Shown: positions 1 to 7,857 of the stretch, in pieces
Layout of the letters: the number at the start of each line of letters is the position of its first letter
How positions within the stretch are numbered: the first letter of the stretch is position 1
NCBI GenBank assembly: GCA_937872125.1
Contig: CALMNY010000417.1
Location: 1-7,857, forward strand
DNA length: 7,857 nt
Direction of reading: 5' to 3'
DNA from: an uncultured Candidatus Competibacteraceae bacterium
GTDB taxonomy: Bacteria; Pseudomonadota; Gammaproteobacteria; Competibacterales; Competibacteraceae
Position numbers and translations under genes: made by a program
The notes under the pieces: model-generated
Databases searched by the model: none
What the model was told of the DNA's origin: nothing
Seen by the model: only the letters and a program-made list of their open reading frames with translations

Positions 1-25
1 GTAGGGTACGCACCGCGTACCCTAC
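1..25. repeat. Perfect inverted repeat with GTAGGGT/ACCCTAC ends
   Basis: Two exact 11-base arms (GTAGGGTACGC at 1-11 and its complement at 15-25) surround a 3-base loop. It lies 8 bases beyond the stop codon of the minus-strand nucleotidyltransferase, so in RNA it would form a hairpin just after that gene. There is no T-run, so it is not a classical terminator. It shares its terminal heptamer with the inverted repeat at 762-795 and looks like a REP-type intergenic palindrome. The repeat may continue beyond the window edge. Confidence 0.6.
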
Positions 26-32
26 TACTTGG

Positions 33-485
33 CTACCCATTTTTTAAGGTCTCCAAGGCTTCCGCGTCGGCCAGATCTTTTGTTCTTCCGGCTGTTCTCT
101 TGTTGCGAATCAGATCATCAAGTGACGGGACATGGACTTCGATCCCTTCGATATCCACTGTCAACGACCGTTCGAACGTCTCCTCGAAATGGAGTCCGGA
201 TGCCGTCGTGATGATATCGATACGCCTTGGAGCAACCCCGATTTGAAAAATGGTTCCCTCCGCTTGCAGATCCGCTGCGGTAAGATCGTGCAGCGGCGCA
301 CCGAACCGCTGCAACGCGCGCAGGACGGCATCTGCATTCCATGGTGACGGCATGACCCAGATGTCTATGTCCATGGTAGCGCGGAGATAGCCGTGGGCGG
401 CCAACGCATAAGCGCCCACGAGAAGAAATCTAACCTTCTCGTCGGCTAACGCTTGTAACATGTCTTTGTAATCTTCGTTCAGCAT
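33..485 (-). CDS. Minimal nucleotidyltransferase (AbiEii/DUF6036-like), possible toxin-antitoxin component
   Basis: A 150-residue protein made of a single nucleotidyltransferase-fold domain. Residues 24-43 carry the family signature: G24-A25, then H31-G32, then R35-A-T with the acidic pair D39 and D41, which would bind the metal ion. A third acidic residue follows at D90 in RRIDII. The C-terminal part (about 122-144, with K129, R134, K136 and D137) matches the D-L-I-x-x-K...R-x-K-D-L-x-D segment of this family. Members transfer a nucleotide to a protein or RNA target, and some are toxins or their modifiers; the target here cannot be told from sequence. The start at 485 gives the conserved MLNEDY N-terminus. 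It has no visible Shine-Dalgarno sequence and lies inside the upstream small gene (56-nt overlap), so translation is probably coupled. The fold is fairly sure; a toxin role is inference from the gene pairing. Confidence 0.85.
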   Translation of the reverse strand: MLNEDYKDMLQALADEKVRFLLVGAYALAAHGYLRATMDIDIWVMPSPWNADAVLRALQRFGAPLHDLTAADLQAEGTIFQIGVAPRRIDIITTASGLHFEETFERSLTVDIEGIEVHVPSLDDLIRNKRTAGRTKDLADAEALETLKNG

Positions 486-621
486 CGTGGCGTTTACTTA
501 AGGAAGCAAGTTCCCGGGTCAACGGCCACACGAGGCCGATGCGTTCCGCGGGAGTCCCTGGCGTCAAATCATCTTTTCTGCGATCCGACATTTGGAGTTT
601 TACTGTCTGGGTTCTGTTCAT
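430..621 (-). CDS. Small conserved protein paired with the nucleotidyltransferase
   Basis: A 63-residue, highly charged protein with no membrane segment or signal peptide. The core TPAERIGLVWPLTRE (residues 23-37), followed by a basic stretch ending RREG, matches a small protein that I recall directly upstream of DUF6036-type nucleotidyltransferases in other bacteria. That is recall, not a search. It starts with ATG at 621, with GAGG about 11 nt upstream, which is rather far. The alternative Met11 has no ribosome binding site. Its last 56 nt overlap the start of the nucleotidyltransferase in another frame, which indicates translational coupling and a two-gene operon. The role is unknown: it could be the antitoxin or partner of the enzyme. 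A chance ORF is unlikely, given the conserved-looking core and the operon position. Confidence 0.65.
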   Translation of the reverse strand: MNRTQTVKLQMSDRRKDDLTPGTPAERIGLVWPLTRELASLSKRHDAERRLQRHVTSVSRREG

Positions 622-817
622 AACGGTGACTACCTCAAAAAACTGTTGGTTGTCCAGTCACACCGGTATGTTCGACCCACCTGCTGGATGCCGATACCCT
701 GAAAGCCGTCTTCAAAGAATTGGCTTATACCATTTCTCGGTAGATTTGACTGGGTAGGGGGGTAGGGTGGATTTCGCTTTGCTCATCTACCCTACAATTC
801 TTCTGCGTATTCCTAAC
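622..817. other. Intergenic stretch with unassigned coding-like remnant
   Basis: No intact gene was found. The stretch holds the 5' region of the small gene at 621 (GAGG at about 633-636 on the minus strand) and the palindrome at 762-795. On the plus strand, positions 654-743 read as an open frame ending in TAG. It contains the protein-like string LLDADTLKAVFKELAY but has no start codon and no recognisable family. It may be the eroded end of a lost gene, or chance. Confidence 0.3.
762..795. repeat. Imperfect inverted repeat (REP-like), GTAGGGT/ACCCTAC ends
   Basis: The arms GTAGGGTGGAT (762-772) and ATCTACCCTAC (785-795) pair over 11 positions, with one G-T wobble, around a 12-base loop. The terminal heptamer is the same as in the repeat at 1-25. 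The two repeats bracket the small-protein/nucleotidyltransferase cassette. This resembles the short intergenic palindromes with GTAGGGTGG ends found in many proteobacterial genomes. A further GTAGGGG lies just upstream at 754-760. Confidence 0.6.
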
Positions 818-1209
818 TCAAAGCATCTTGAGCAGCGGCGTCAGCTTGTATTTACGCTGGCGCTTCTCGCGCAACCCATCCAGATAGTCGCGTCCATGAC
901 CCGAGCCAGAGTTTGGGGCGAGGTGTAGCGTTCAGTGGCCTGGATGGCGTCGTCAACCAGGTCTTCGTACAGGAAAATCTCGATTTTGGTTTCGCTGCTA
1001 ATGCGGGCTTCCCGCAGAAAGTCCAGCAACGGTCGCCGCCAGTCCGGCCAGCCCCCGCCGGCCAGTTTCTTAACTGACTTATAGGCGGTGAGATCGGGCG
1101 CAAGGCGAAATGCGATGACGCCCGCCGCCCGCGCCCGCTCGATCTGGCCGTGCGCGGCGGCCCGGTCGCGCAGCCAGACCGCCAGTTCGTTCCGGGTGCG
1201 CGAATCTTC
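818..1209 (-). pseudogene. C-terminal remnant of a SWIM zinc-finger family protein gene
   Basis: From 1209 to about 890, one minus-strand frame reads as family-like sequence. It contains RTRNELAVWLRDRAAAHGQ, later IEIFLYEDLVDDAIQAT and YTSPQTLARVMDA, which resemble the helical C-terminal region of SWIM zinc-finger proteins. At about 887-897 the similarity jumps to another frame, which gives YLDGLREKRQRKYKLTPLLK and a natural stop at 818-820. That is the usual extreme C-terminus of the same family. From memory of the family, some 50-60 codons are missing at the jump, so an internal deletion also shifted the frame. The unshifted frame runs out at 841. The N-terminal part with the zinc-binding SWIM motif is absent: the remnant begins exactly at the aldehyde dehydrogenase stop, with no start codon. 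It is clearly non-functional; the family call rests on recall. Confidence 0.65.
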
Positions 1210-2797
1210 AGTCTCTGAACATGCGGGGAAGCAGCTTGACGAAGTCGAAAAAGCCGCTCAGGCGCTCGCCCCAGGCGCGGCCATGCAATACGCGGAGCGC
1301 GCCTTTCAGGCCATCGTAAAGATTCGCGTCATAGGGATGCCAGAACAGGTTGCGTTTGGCGAAGTGCAGCAGTTCAGTAGTGACCACCTGGGGATGGGTC
1401 ATCTCGTCGAAGCCCAGTTCGCCGTGGCTGCGGCCGATGCCGGATTCCTTGACCCCGCCCCACGGGGTTTCAGCCATGCCGTGGGTGAGCAGGTGATCGT
1501 TAATGGTGATGACGCCGGCATGGATGCGCCGGCCCAGCGCCACCGCCGCACGGGTGTTGCTGGACCACACTGAGCCGGTCAAGCCGAGGCTGGAATCGTT
1601 GGCCAGTTCGATGGCCTGATCCATGTTGTCCACCTTCATCACGCCCAGCACCGGCCCGAAAGTTTCCTCGCGCATCAATTCCATGGTGTGATCCACGTGG
1701 GTCAGCACCGTGACCGGGAAGAAGTTGGCGTGGGCGTGGGCGGGGTCAATTTTAACCTGAGCGAGGATGGTCGCACCCTTGGCCAGCGCATCGTCCACCT
1801 GGCGCTGGATGGTCTTGAGCTGGCGCTCGGTGCACATGGCGCCGATGTCCACGTCGTGATCGGTGTTCGGGCCCTGGCGCAGCGCTTCCACTTTTTGCTT
1901 GAGCAGTTTGATGAACGGTTCGTACACGTCGCGGTGAACGTAGACCCGCTCGACCCCGCCGCAGGACTGGCCACTGTTTTGCAGGCCGGCCCACATCGCG
2001 CCGTTGACCGCCCGCTCCAGGTGCGCATCCGGGCAGACCAGCATCGGGTCGTTGCCGCCCAGTTCCAGCGAAACGGGCACCAGGCTCTCGGCCGCCTTGG
2101 CCATCAGAATCTTGCCGACCGGTACCGAACCCGTGAAGAACAGCTTGTCCACATGGTTATCCGACTCCAGCAGGATCTGACCGATGATGGCGCCGGGAAT
2201 GTTGAGGTGGATGAATACGTCGGCCGGCAGCCCGGCGGCCTGGATCATCTCCTCGATCTTGCGCCCGACCATCTGGGTTTCCGGGGCGGTCTTGAAGATC
2301 ACGGTGTTGCCGGACAGCAGCGCGGGCACGATCTCATGCATCGGGATGCCGAGCGGATAGTTCCACGGCGCGATGATGCCGATTACGCCGAAGGGGATGC
2401 GGAAAATCCGGCTGCGCTTGTTCAGGAACAGCAGCGAGCCGCCACGCACCTTGCGGGGTTTGAGGAAGCGCTTGGCGTTCTTAAGGTAATAATCGGTGGC
2501 CAGCGCACTGGTCAGCACTTCAGTGGCCAGCGCCTCGATCCGGGTTTTGCCGACATCCTTGGCGACAGTGTCGCTGACTTCGTCGGCGTGCTCCACCAGG
2601 TAATCACGGATGCGCGCGATGTAGCGCACCCGTTCTTCCAGCGGTAGCGCCGCCCAGGCGGGTTGGGCGGCGCGCGCGCGGCGAAGGGCGTCGCGCGCTT
2701 CCTCGACCGTGTTCATTTGCGAATAACCGACGACCTCGCCGGTGGCGGGATTGACGCAGACCGTCTGGCGGAGATCAAAAGTCTGGGGCGTGCTCAT
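1208..2797 (-). CDS. NAD(P)-dependent aldehyde dehydrogenase
   Basis: A 529-residue cytoplasmic aldehyde dehydrogenase that oxidises an aldehyde to the carboxylic acid with NAD(P)+. The family features are in order: N146 in PWNY (oxyanion hole), K169 in FKTAPET (cofactor binding), FTGS at 221-224 (Rossmann glycine turn), E245 in LELGG (general base), C279 in NSGQSCGG (nucleophile) and EETFGP at 377-382 (cofactor ribose contact). PWGGVKESGIGRSHGELG closes the catalytic fold. About 50 further residues (480-529), with the amphipathic stretch FFDFVKLLPRM, form a C-terminal tail that many family members lack. Substrate specificity cannot be read off; a fatty or other medium-sized aldehyde is possible. 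ATG at 2797 (MSTPQTF) was chosen because GAGG lies about 8 nt upstream. The frame stays open to 3574, but that part is antisense to the DUF1820 operon. The gene is transcribed alone, divergently from 3035, and its stop touches the SWIM remnant. Confidence 0.95.
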   Translation of the reverse strand: MSTPQTFDLRQTVCVNPATGEVVGYSQMNTVEEARDALRRARAAQPAWAALPLEERVRYIARIRDYLVEHADEVSDTVAKDVGKTRIEALATEVLTSALATDYYLKNAKRFLKPRKVRGGSLLFLNKRSRIFRIPFGVIGIIAPWNYPLGIPMHEIVPALLSGNTVIFKTAPETQMVGRKIEEMIQAAGLPADVFIHLNIPGAIIGQILLESDNHVDKLFFTGSVPVGKILMAKAAESLVPVSLELGGNDPMLVCPDAHLERAVNGAMWAGLQNSGQSCGGVERVYVHRDVYEPFIKLLKQKVEALRQGPNTDHDVDIGAMCTERQLKTIQRQVDDALAKGATILAQVKIDPAHAHANFFPVTVLTHVDHTMELMREETFGPVLGVMKVDNMDQAIELANDSSLGLTGSVWSSNTRAAVALGRRIHAGVITINDHLLTHGMAETPWGGVKESGIGRSHGELGFDEMTHPQVVTTELLHFAKRNLFWHPYDANLYDGLKGALRVLHGRAWGERLSGFFDFVKLLPRMFRD

Positions 2798-2975
2798 GGG
2801 ATGTCCTCGACAGCGGAAGGTAGGGGAGGGGGCGCTTCGGGTGGCGGCGATAGCGGGGCTGGACCGATGGCGCGATGCCTGCCGATATAGCCAGACCTCG
2901 ACGATATTGGCTTGTAAGAGCTGGCTTTGTTGACGCGAATGCTGGGTTTTTGCCGGGTTTGGCGGTAGTAGGGGT

Positions 2976-3004
2976 TTGCCCGCCGTGCGGAACGGGGTTA
3001 GATT
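2976..3004 (+). promoter_or_regulatory. Candidate sigma-70 promoter of the DUF1820 operon
   Basis: TTGCCC (2976-2981) and TAGATT (2999-3004) are separated by 17 bases, and each matches four of six consensus positions. Transcription would begin near 3011, leaving a leader of about 24 nt before the ATG at 3035. It lies in the 237-bp gap between divergent genes. No comparably good promoter was found for the aldehyde dehydrogenase on the other strand. Confidence 0.4.
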
Positions 3005-3034
3005 GTTCTTTTCCGACCGTGGTTCGACCGTCCC

Positions 3035-3382
3035 ATGTCTAAAATCGCCAAGAGCATTTACCGCGTCCTGTTCGTGAATCAGGGCAAGTTGTACGAACTC
3101 TACGCCCGCGAGATCTATCAGGGCGACTTGTACGGCTTTATCGAGGTCGAGGAGCTGATTTTCGGCGAGCGTTCGAGTGTATTGATCAACCCGGCCGAGG
3201 AAAAATTGCAAAATGAATTCGTCGGGGTGAAGCGCACCTTCATTCCCTTGCACTCGGTGGTGCGGATTGACGAGGTGGAGCGGGAGGGGGTGAGCAAAGT
3301 GCGTCCAGTGGAAGGCGGCGACAACGTGACGCCGTTTCCCCAACCGGCGTTTCCCCCCGGCGGCGGGCGCAGCAAAGACTGA
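3035..3382 (+). CDS. DUF1820 family protein
   Basis: A 115-residue soluble protein with no signal peptide or membrane segment. The segment from residue 7 to about 80 matches the DUF1820 family, including VLFVNQGKLYELYAREIYQG, the acidic run GFIEVEELIFGE and the closing IPLHSVVRIDEV. Its function is unknown; the family is conserved mainly in gamma- and betaproteobacteria. The last 30 or so residues are proline- and glycine-rich and probably disordered. ATG at 3035 gives the usual MSKIAKSIYRVLF start, though no clear Shine-Dalgarno sequence precedes it; the only nearby promoter match ends at 3004. The next gene begins 12 nt after its stop, so the two are co-transcribed. Confidence 0.9.
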   Translation: MSKIAKSIYRVLFVNQGKLYELYAREIYQGDLYGFIEVEELIFGERSSVLINPAEEKLQNEFVGVKRTFIPLHSVVRIDEVEREGVSKVRPVEGGDNVTPFPQPAFPPGGGRSKD

Positions 3383-3394
3383 GGAGAAGCGAAG

Positions 3395-3589
3395 ATGGAA
3401 ACCGCAGCGTGGTGGGAAATTCTGCTGGGTGGATTGCTGGCGGCGCTGGTGATCCTGTGGTTTCGGCCTGGCCTCAAGGCGACGATTGAGCGCAGCCGCG
3501 CCGCCAAAAAGGATTGGCCAGCGGCGTTGATTCCGCTGGGCCTGGTGGTGCTGTTCGTGCTTTTTTTGATTCAATGGGTTCGGAGCTGA
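3395..3589 (+). CDS. Small two-helix inner-membrane protein
   Basis: A 64-residue protein with two hydrophobic helices, about residues 8-23 (ILLGGLLAALVILWF) and 44-62 (ALIPLGLVVLFVLFLIQWV). They are joined by a strongly basic loop (RPGLKATIERSRAAKKDW). By the positive-inside rule the loop is cytoplasmic and both ends face the periplasm. A clear GAGGAG (3381-3386) lies 8 nt before the ATG and overlaps the DUF1820 stop codon, which marks it as the second gene of that operon. I recognise no family. It could be an accessory to the DUF1820 protein or a regulator of a membrane complex. The ribosome binding site, tight spacing and clean topology make it a real gene. It ends 14 nt from the stop of the convergent kinase gene. 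Confidence 0.8.
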   Translation: METAAWWEILLGGLLAALVILWFRPGLKATIERSRAAKKDWPAALIPLGLVVLFVLFLIQWVRS

Positions 3590-3603
3590 TACAGAGACAG
3601 CCT

Positions 3604-5886
<2,283 letters not shown>

Positions 5887-5919
5887 GGCCTTGGATAGCG
5901 AGAAGCGACTCGATCAATC

Positions 5920-5988
5920 CTACCTGAATTGAGGAATCGCCACAGCAAACCCATAACGGGTTTGGATAAAGTCTTTATCGGTTCCCAT
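5920..5988 (-). CDS. Possible 22-residue leader ORF upstream of the kinase
   Basis: ATG at 5988 is preceded by GGGAGAG (5993-5999), with GGAG 6 nt from the start. This is the best ribosome binding site in the spacer and better than that of the kinase itself. The peptide begins MGTDKDFIQTRYGF and ends at TAG (5920-5922). It is in frame with the kinase, but TAG and then TGA separate them, so it is not an N-terminal extension as the sequence stands. It covers both palindromes at 5946-5979. It could be a leader peptide, a tiny gene or chance; no family is recognised. Confidence 0.3.
   Translation of the reverse strand: MGTDKDFIQTRYGFAVAIPQFR
5946..5979. promoter_or_regulatory. Two abutting palindromes, candidate operator for the kinase gene
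   Basis: CAAACCC-ATAAC-GGGTTTG (5946-5964) is directly followed by GATAAAG-T-CTTTATC (5965-5979). Both have perfect 7-base arms. They lie 60-93 bases upstream of the kinase start, in the 154-bp gap after the binding-protein gene. The second has a 1-base centre, too tight for a hairpin, so a dimeric DNA-binding protein fits better than an RNA structure. The first could form a hairpin in RNA, but no T-run follows on either strand. The regulator is unknown. Confidence 0.4.
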
Positions 5989-6040
5989 ACAACTCTCCCG
6001 GCATCAGGCGCGCGCCATTTACGTCGGGCCGTCGCCGTCG

Positions 6041-7813
6041 TTAGCGCGGGCCTTCAACCAGATCGAGTTCGACCGGAATGAAGTCTGGTACGGGTTCGTT
6101 GTGTAACGCTTTGAGCGCAACATCCACCGCCAGGGCGCCCATCTGTTTCGGTCTCTGGGCGATGGTGGCGGTGATGCCCCTCTCGCGCAACGCCTGCAGG
6201 GCTTCCGGAATGGCGTCAAAGCCAACCAGGATCGGGCGCTGGGCGGGATTGGCCTGGCGCACCGCGTCCATCACGCCCAGGATCATACTATCGTTGTGGG
6301 CGAAAACCGCATCGAAATGCTGCCCCTGACTCAACAGGCGCGTCATGATTTCCCGGGCGTCGGCGCGGTTGAAGTTGGCGACCTCGCGGGCGGCGATGCG
6401 CAGCTTGCTGTTGGTGGCGATGGCCTGGTTAAAGCCCTTGCTGCGTTCGTAGCTGGCTGAGGTTCCGGGCAGGCCCTCGAATTCGGCGACGGCGCCGCCG
6501 CCGGCCAACCGGCGGGCGATGTATTCCCCCGCCAGCCGGCCGCCGGCCACGTTGTCGGAAGCGATGTGCGAGACGACGTGGCCCCCGTCACCTTTGCGGT
6601 CGACGGTGATGACCGGAATCCGGGCGCGATTCGCCAGTTCGATGCCGGGCTGCACGGCCTGCGAGTTGGTGGGGTTGATGAGCATGAAGTCCATTTTCTG
6701 ATCCACAAATTTTTGAATAGCGAACAGTTGCTGGGCATCGTCATTGCCGGCGTCGGTGTAGGCCAGTTCAACGCCATGAAGATCAGCCTGGGCCTTGGCC
6801 CCCTTGAGCATGGCGGCGAAGAACGGATTAGCCAGTTCCGACAGGGACAGGGCGATGCGCTTGCCAAAGCTTTCGTGGATGATCAGGTCCAGCGGCGTTT
6901 CCTGGGAAGCCGGAATTTTCTTGCCCTGCATCGCCTGAAACGCCAGCGCCACGCCATAACGGCCCATCAATTCGGGATGCTGTTCAACCGTGGCGTGCAT
7001 CCGGCTGTTGTGCAGCTCGTTGCGCGCCGCCTCGATATTATCGTAGCCACCCACCAGGACTTTGCCGGTCAGGTTATGCACATCCAGCGCCTGCACGACA
7101 CCCAGCGCCATCTGGTCATTAGCGCAAAAGACGGCGTCCACAGCGCCATGCTTTTTAAGCAATTCGGACATGTGCGCGAAAGCATCTTCGGTTTGCCAGT
7201 TGGCGCTGACTGAATCCACGATCTCAATGCCGCCACCAGCGGTAACGGCTTTCACAAAACCGTCCTTGCGCAATTCGCCATTCTTGGCGCCGACGATGCC
7301 TTCGATGACGATGATCCGACCCTTGCCCCTCAGTTTACGGCGAATGTAGTCGCCCACCAGAGCGGCGCCCTTGGCGTTGTCGGAACCCACGAAGGGAATG
7401 GCTACGCCGCTTCGGGCTTGGGCATCCTTATCCAGCGGGTTGTCAATATTGATGACGACGATGCCCTGAGCGATGGCCTGCGCCAGGAGCGGCGCCAGCT
7501 TGCGCGAGTCGGCGGGGGCGATGACGATGGCGCCGTAGCCCCGGGAAATCAGATTGTTAAGGATGCCAACCTGATGCTCGATATCCGTTTCCAGTTCGGT
7601 GCCGAATACTTCGAGCGGGATGCCATTTTCCCGGGCGTAGTCCTTGGCGCCTTCCTCCATCTTGAAAAAGAATGGGTTGGATAGCGCTTTCATAATCAGG
7701 GCGACCTTGGCCTTGTTGGCGGTATCCGGTTGCGCCAGCGCCACGGACGGTGGTAGCCCGACGGTCAGCCCAAGGAATGCCAGCAGCAATAGTCGATTCA
7801 GCATAAGGTTCAC
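6041..7813 (-). CDS. Secreted protein with two tandem RbsB-like sugar-binding domains
   Basis: A 590-residue periplasmic protein, twice the usual length of about 300. A signal peptide (hydrophobic 5-20, cleavage after ALA at 25-27) precedes two full Peripla_BP_4 domains, about 35-315 and 317-590. They align end to end: KVALIMKALSNPFFF with RIALSLSELANPFFA, FVGSDNAKGAALVGDYI with HIASDNVAGGRLAGEYI, DAVFCANDQMALGVV with DAVFAHNDSMILGVM. Compared with E. coli ribose-binding RbsB, domain 2 keeps all main pocket residues (N329, F331, F332, D405, R406, R457, N507, D533, Q553). Domain 1 keeps N46, F48, F49, D124, R182, N232, D258 and Q278 but has N125 where RbsB has Arg90. The start is GTG at 7813, because GGAG lies 7 nt upstream; the ATG at 7804 would be too far from it. 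No permease or ATPase gene follows; the hybrid kinase does, so a ligand-sensing role is inferred. A transporter upstream of the window cannot be excluded. Confidence 0.92.
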   Translation of the reverse strand: MNLMLNRLLLLAFLGLTVGLPPSVALAQPDTANKAKVALIMKALSNPFFFKMEEGAKDYARENGIPLEVFGTELETDIEHQVGILNNLISRGYGAIVIAPADSRKLAPLLAQAIAQGIVVINIDNPLDKDAQARSGVAIPFVGSDNAKGAALVGDYIRRKLRGKGRIIVIEGIVGAKNGELRKDGFVKAVTAGGGIEIVDSVSANWQTEDAFAHMSELLKKHGAVDAVFCANDQMALGVVQALDVHNLTGKVLVGGYDNIEAARNELHNSRMHATVEQHPELMGRYGVALAFQAMQGKKIPASQETPLDLIIHESFGKRIALSLSELANPFFAAMLKGAKAQADLHGVELAYTDAGNDDAQQLFAIQKFVDQKMDFMLINPTNSQAVQPGIELANRARIPVITVDRKGDGGHVVSHIASDNVAGGRLAGEYIARRLAGGGAVAEFEGLPGTSASYERSKGFNQAIATNSKLRIAAREVANFNRADAREIMTRLLSQGQHFDAVFAHNDSMILGVMDAVRQANPAQRPILVGFDAIPEALQALRERGITATIAQRPKQMGALAVDVALKALHNEPVPDFIPVELDLVEGPR

Positions 7814-7834
7814 GGTTTTTCTCCAGGATCGCTT

Positions 7835-7854
7835 GCCGGCCGCTTCTGGCCGGC
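7835..7854. repeat. G+C-rich hairpin upstream of the binding-protein gene
   Basis: GCCGGCC (7835-7841) and GGCCGGC (7848-7854) form a perfect 7-bp stem with a 6-base loop. It begins 22 bases upstream of the GTG start. No T-run follows on the minus strand, so it is not a convincing terminator for an upstream gene. It could sit in the 5' untranslated leader of the binding-protein mRNA or be part of an intergenic repeat cut by the window edge. Confidence 0.4.
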
Positions 7855-7857
7855 GAC

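Noticed and set aside
1..795. Bracketed cassette as a complete insertion sequence or transposon
   Set aside because: No transposase gene is present, the two inverted repeats are not copies of one another beyond their ends, and no target-site duplication could be recognised.
1688..2647. 319-codon plus-strand frame opposite the aldehyde dehydrogenase
   Set aside because: It is the antisense shadow of a clear enzyme gene, rich in His, Arg, Gly and Val as expected for antisense reading of G+C-rich DNA, with no recognisable domain.
2798..3574. Upstream extension of the aldehyde dehydrogenase frame to position 3574 on the minus strand
   Set aside because: The frame is open, but it runs antisense through the DUF1820 gene and its promoter region, has low-complexity composition unlike a domain, and a good ribosome binding site marks the start at 2797.
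5946..5979. The twin palindromes as a terminator of the binding-protein gene
   Set aside because: One palindrome has a 1-base centre and cannot form a hairpin, and neither is followed by a T-run; an operator is more likely.
6566..7213. 215-codon plus-strand frame opposite the binding protein
   Set aside because: Shadow of a gene whose own frame shows two complete conserved domains.

Overview
The window is about 60% G+C and is packed in the way of a proteobacterial chromosome. The DUF1820 gene, the RbsB-like binding protein and the BarA/TorS-style hybrid kinase together point to a gammaproteobacterium. I do not name a genus. No rRNA, tRNA, CRISPR array or complete insertion sequence was seen.

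Layout. (1) Positions 1-795 hold a small accessory cassette on the minus strand: a 63-residue protein whose 3' end overlaps a 150-residue minimal nucleotidyltransferase (AbiEii/DUF6036-like). On each side lies an inverted repeat that begins GTAGGGT and ends ACCCTAC. (2) Positions 818-1209 (minus) are a decayed C-terminal piece of a SWIM zinc-finger family gene, with an internal out-of-frame deletion, directly abutting the next gene. (3) Positions 1208-2797 (minus) encode an intact NAD(P)-dependent aldehyde dehydrogenase. (4) A 237-bp divergent intergenic region leads to a two-gene plus-strand operon: a DUF1820 protein and a tiny two-helix membrane protein. (5) Convergent to that operon, on the minus strand, lies the most interesting part. 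A secreted protein made of two complete sugar-binding (Peripla_BP_4/RbsB-like) domains fused in tandem is followed by a 760-residue membrane hybrid histidine kinase with a large helical extracytoplasmic sensor region.

How the genes may work together. The binding protein and the kinase are neighbours on one strand, and no transporter gene lies between or after them. By analogy with TorT/TorS, LuxP/LuxQ and ChvE/VirA, I infer that the binding protein reports ligand occupancy to the kinase rather than feeding an ABC importer. The two binding domains keep most of the RbsB pocket residues but differ at one of them, so they may bind different ligands. The kinase ends in a receiver domain and has neither an HPt nor an output domain, so the later relay steps must be encoded elsewhere. 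The spacer between the two genes holds two abutting palindromes and a 22-codon ORF with a good ribosome binding site. The binding-protein/kinase pair with its spacer is the best candidate here for an undescribed system.
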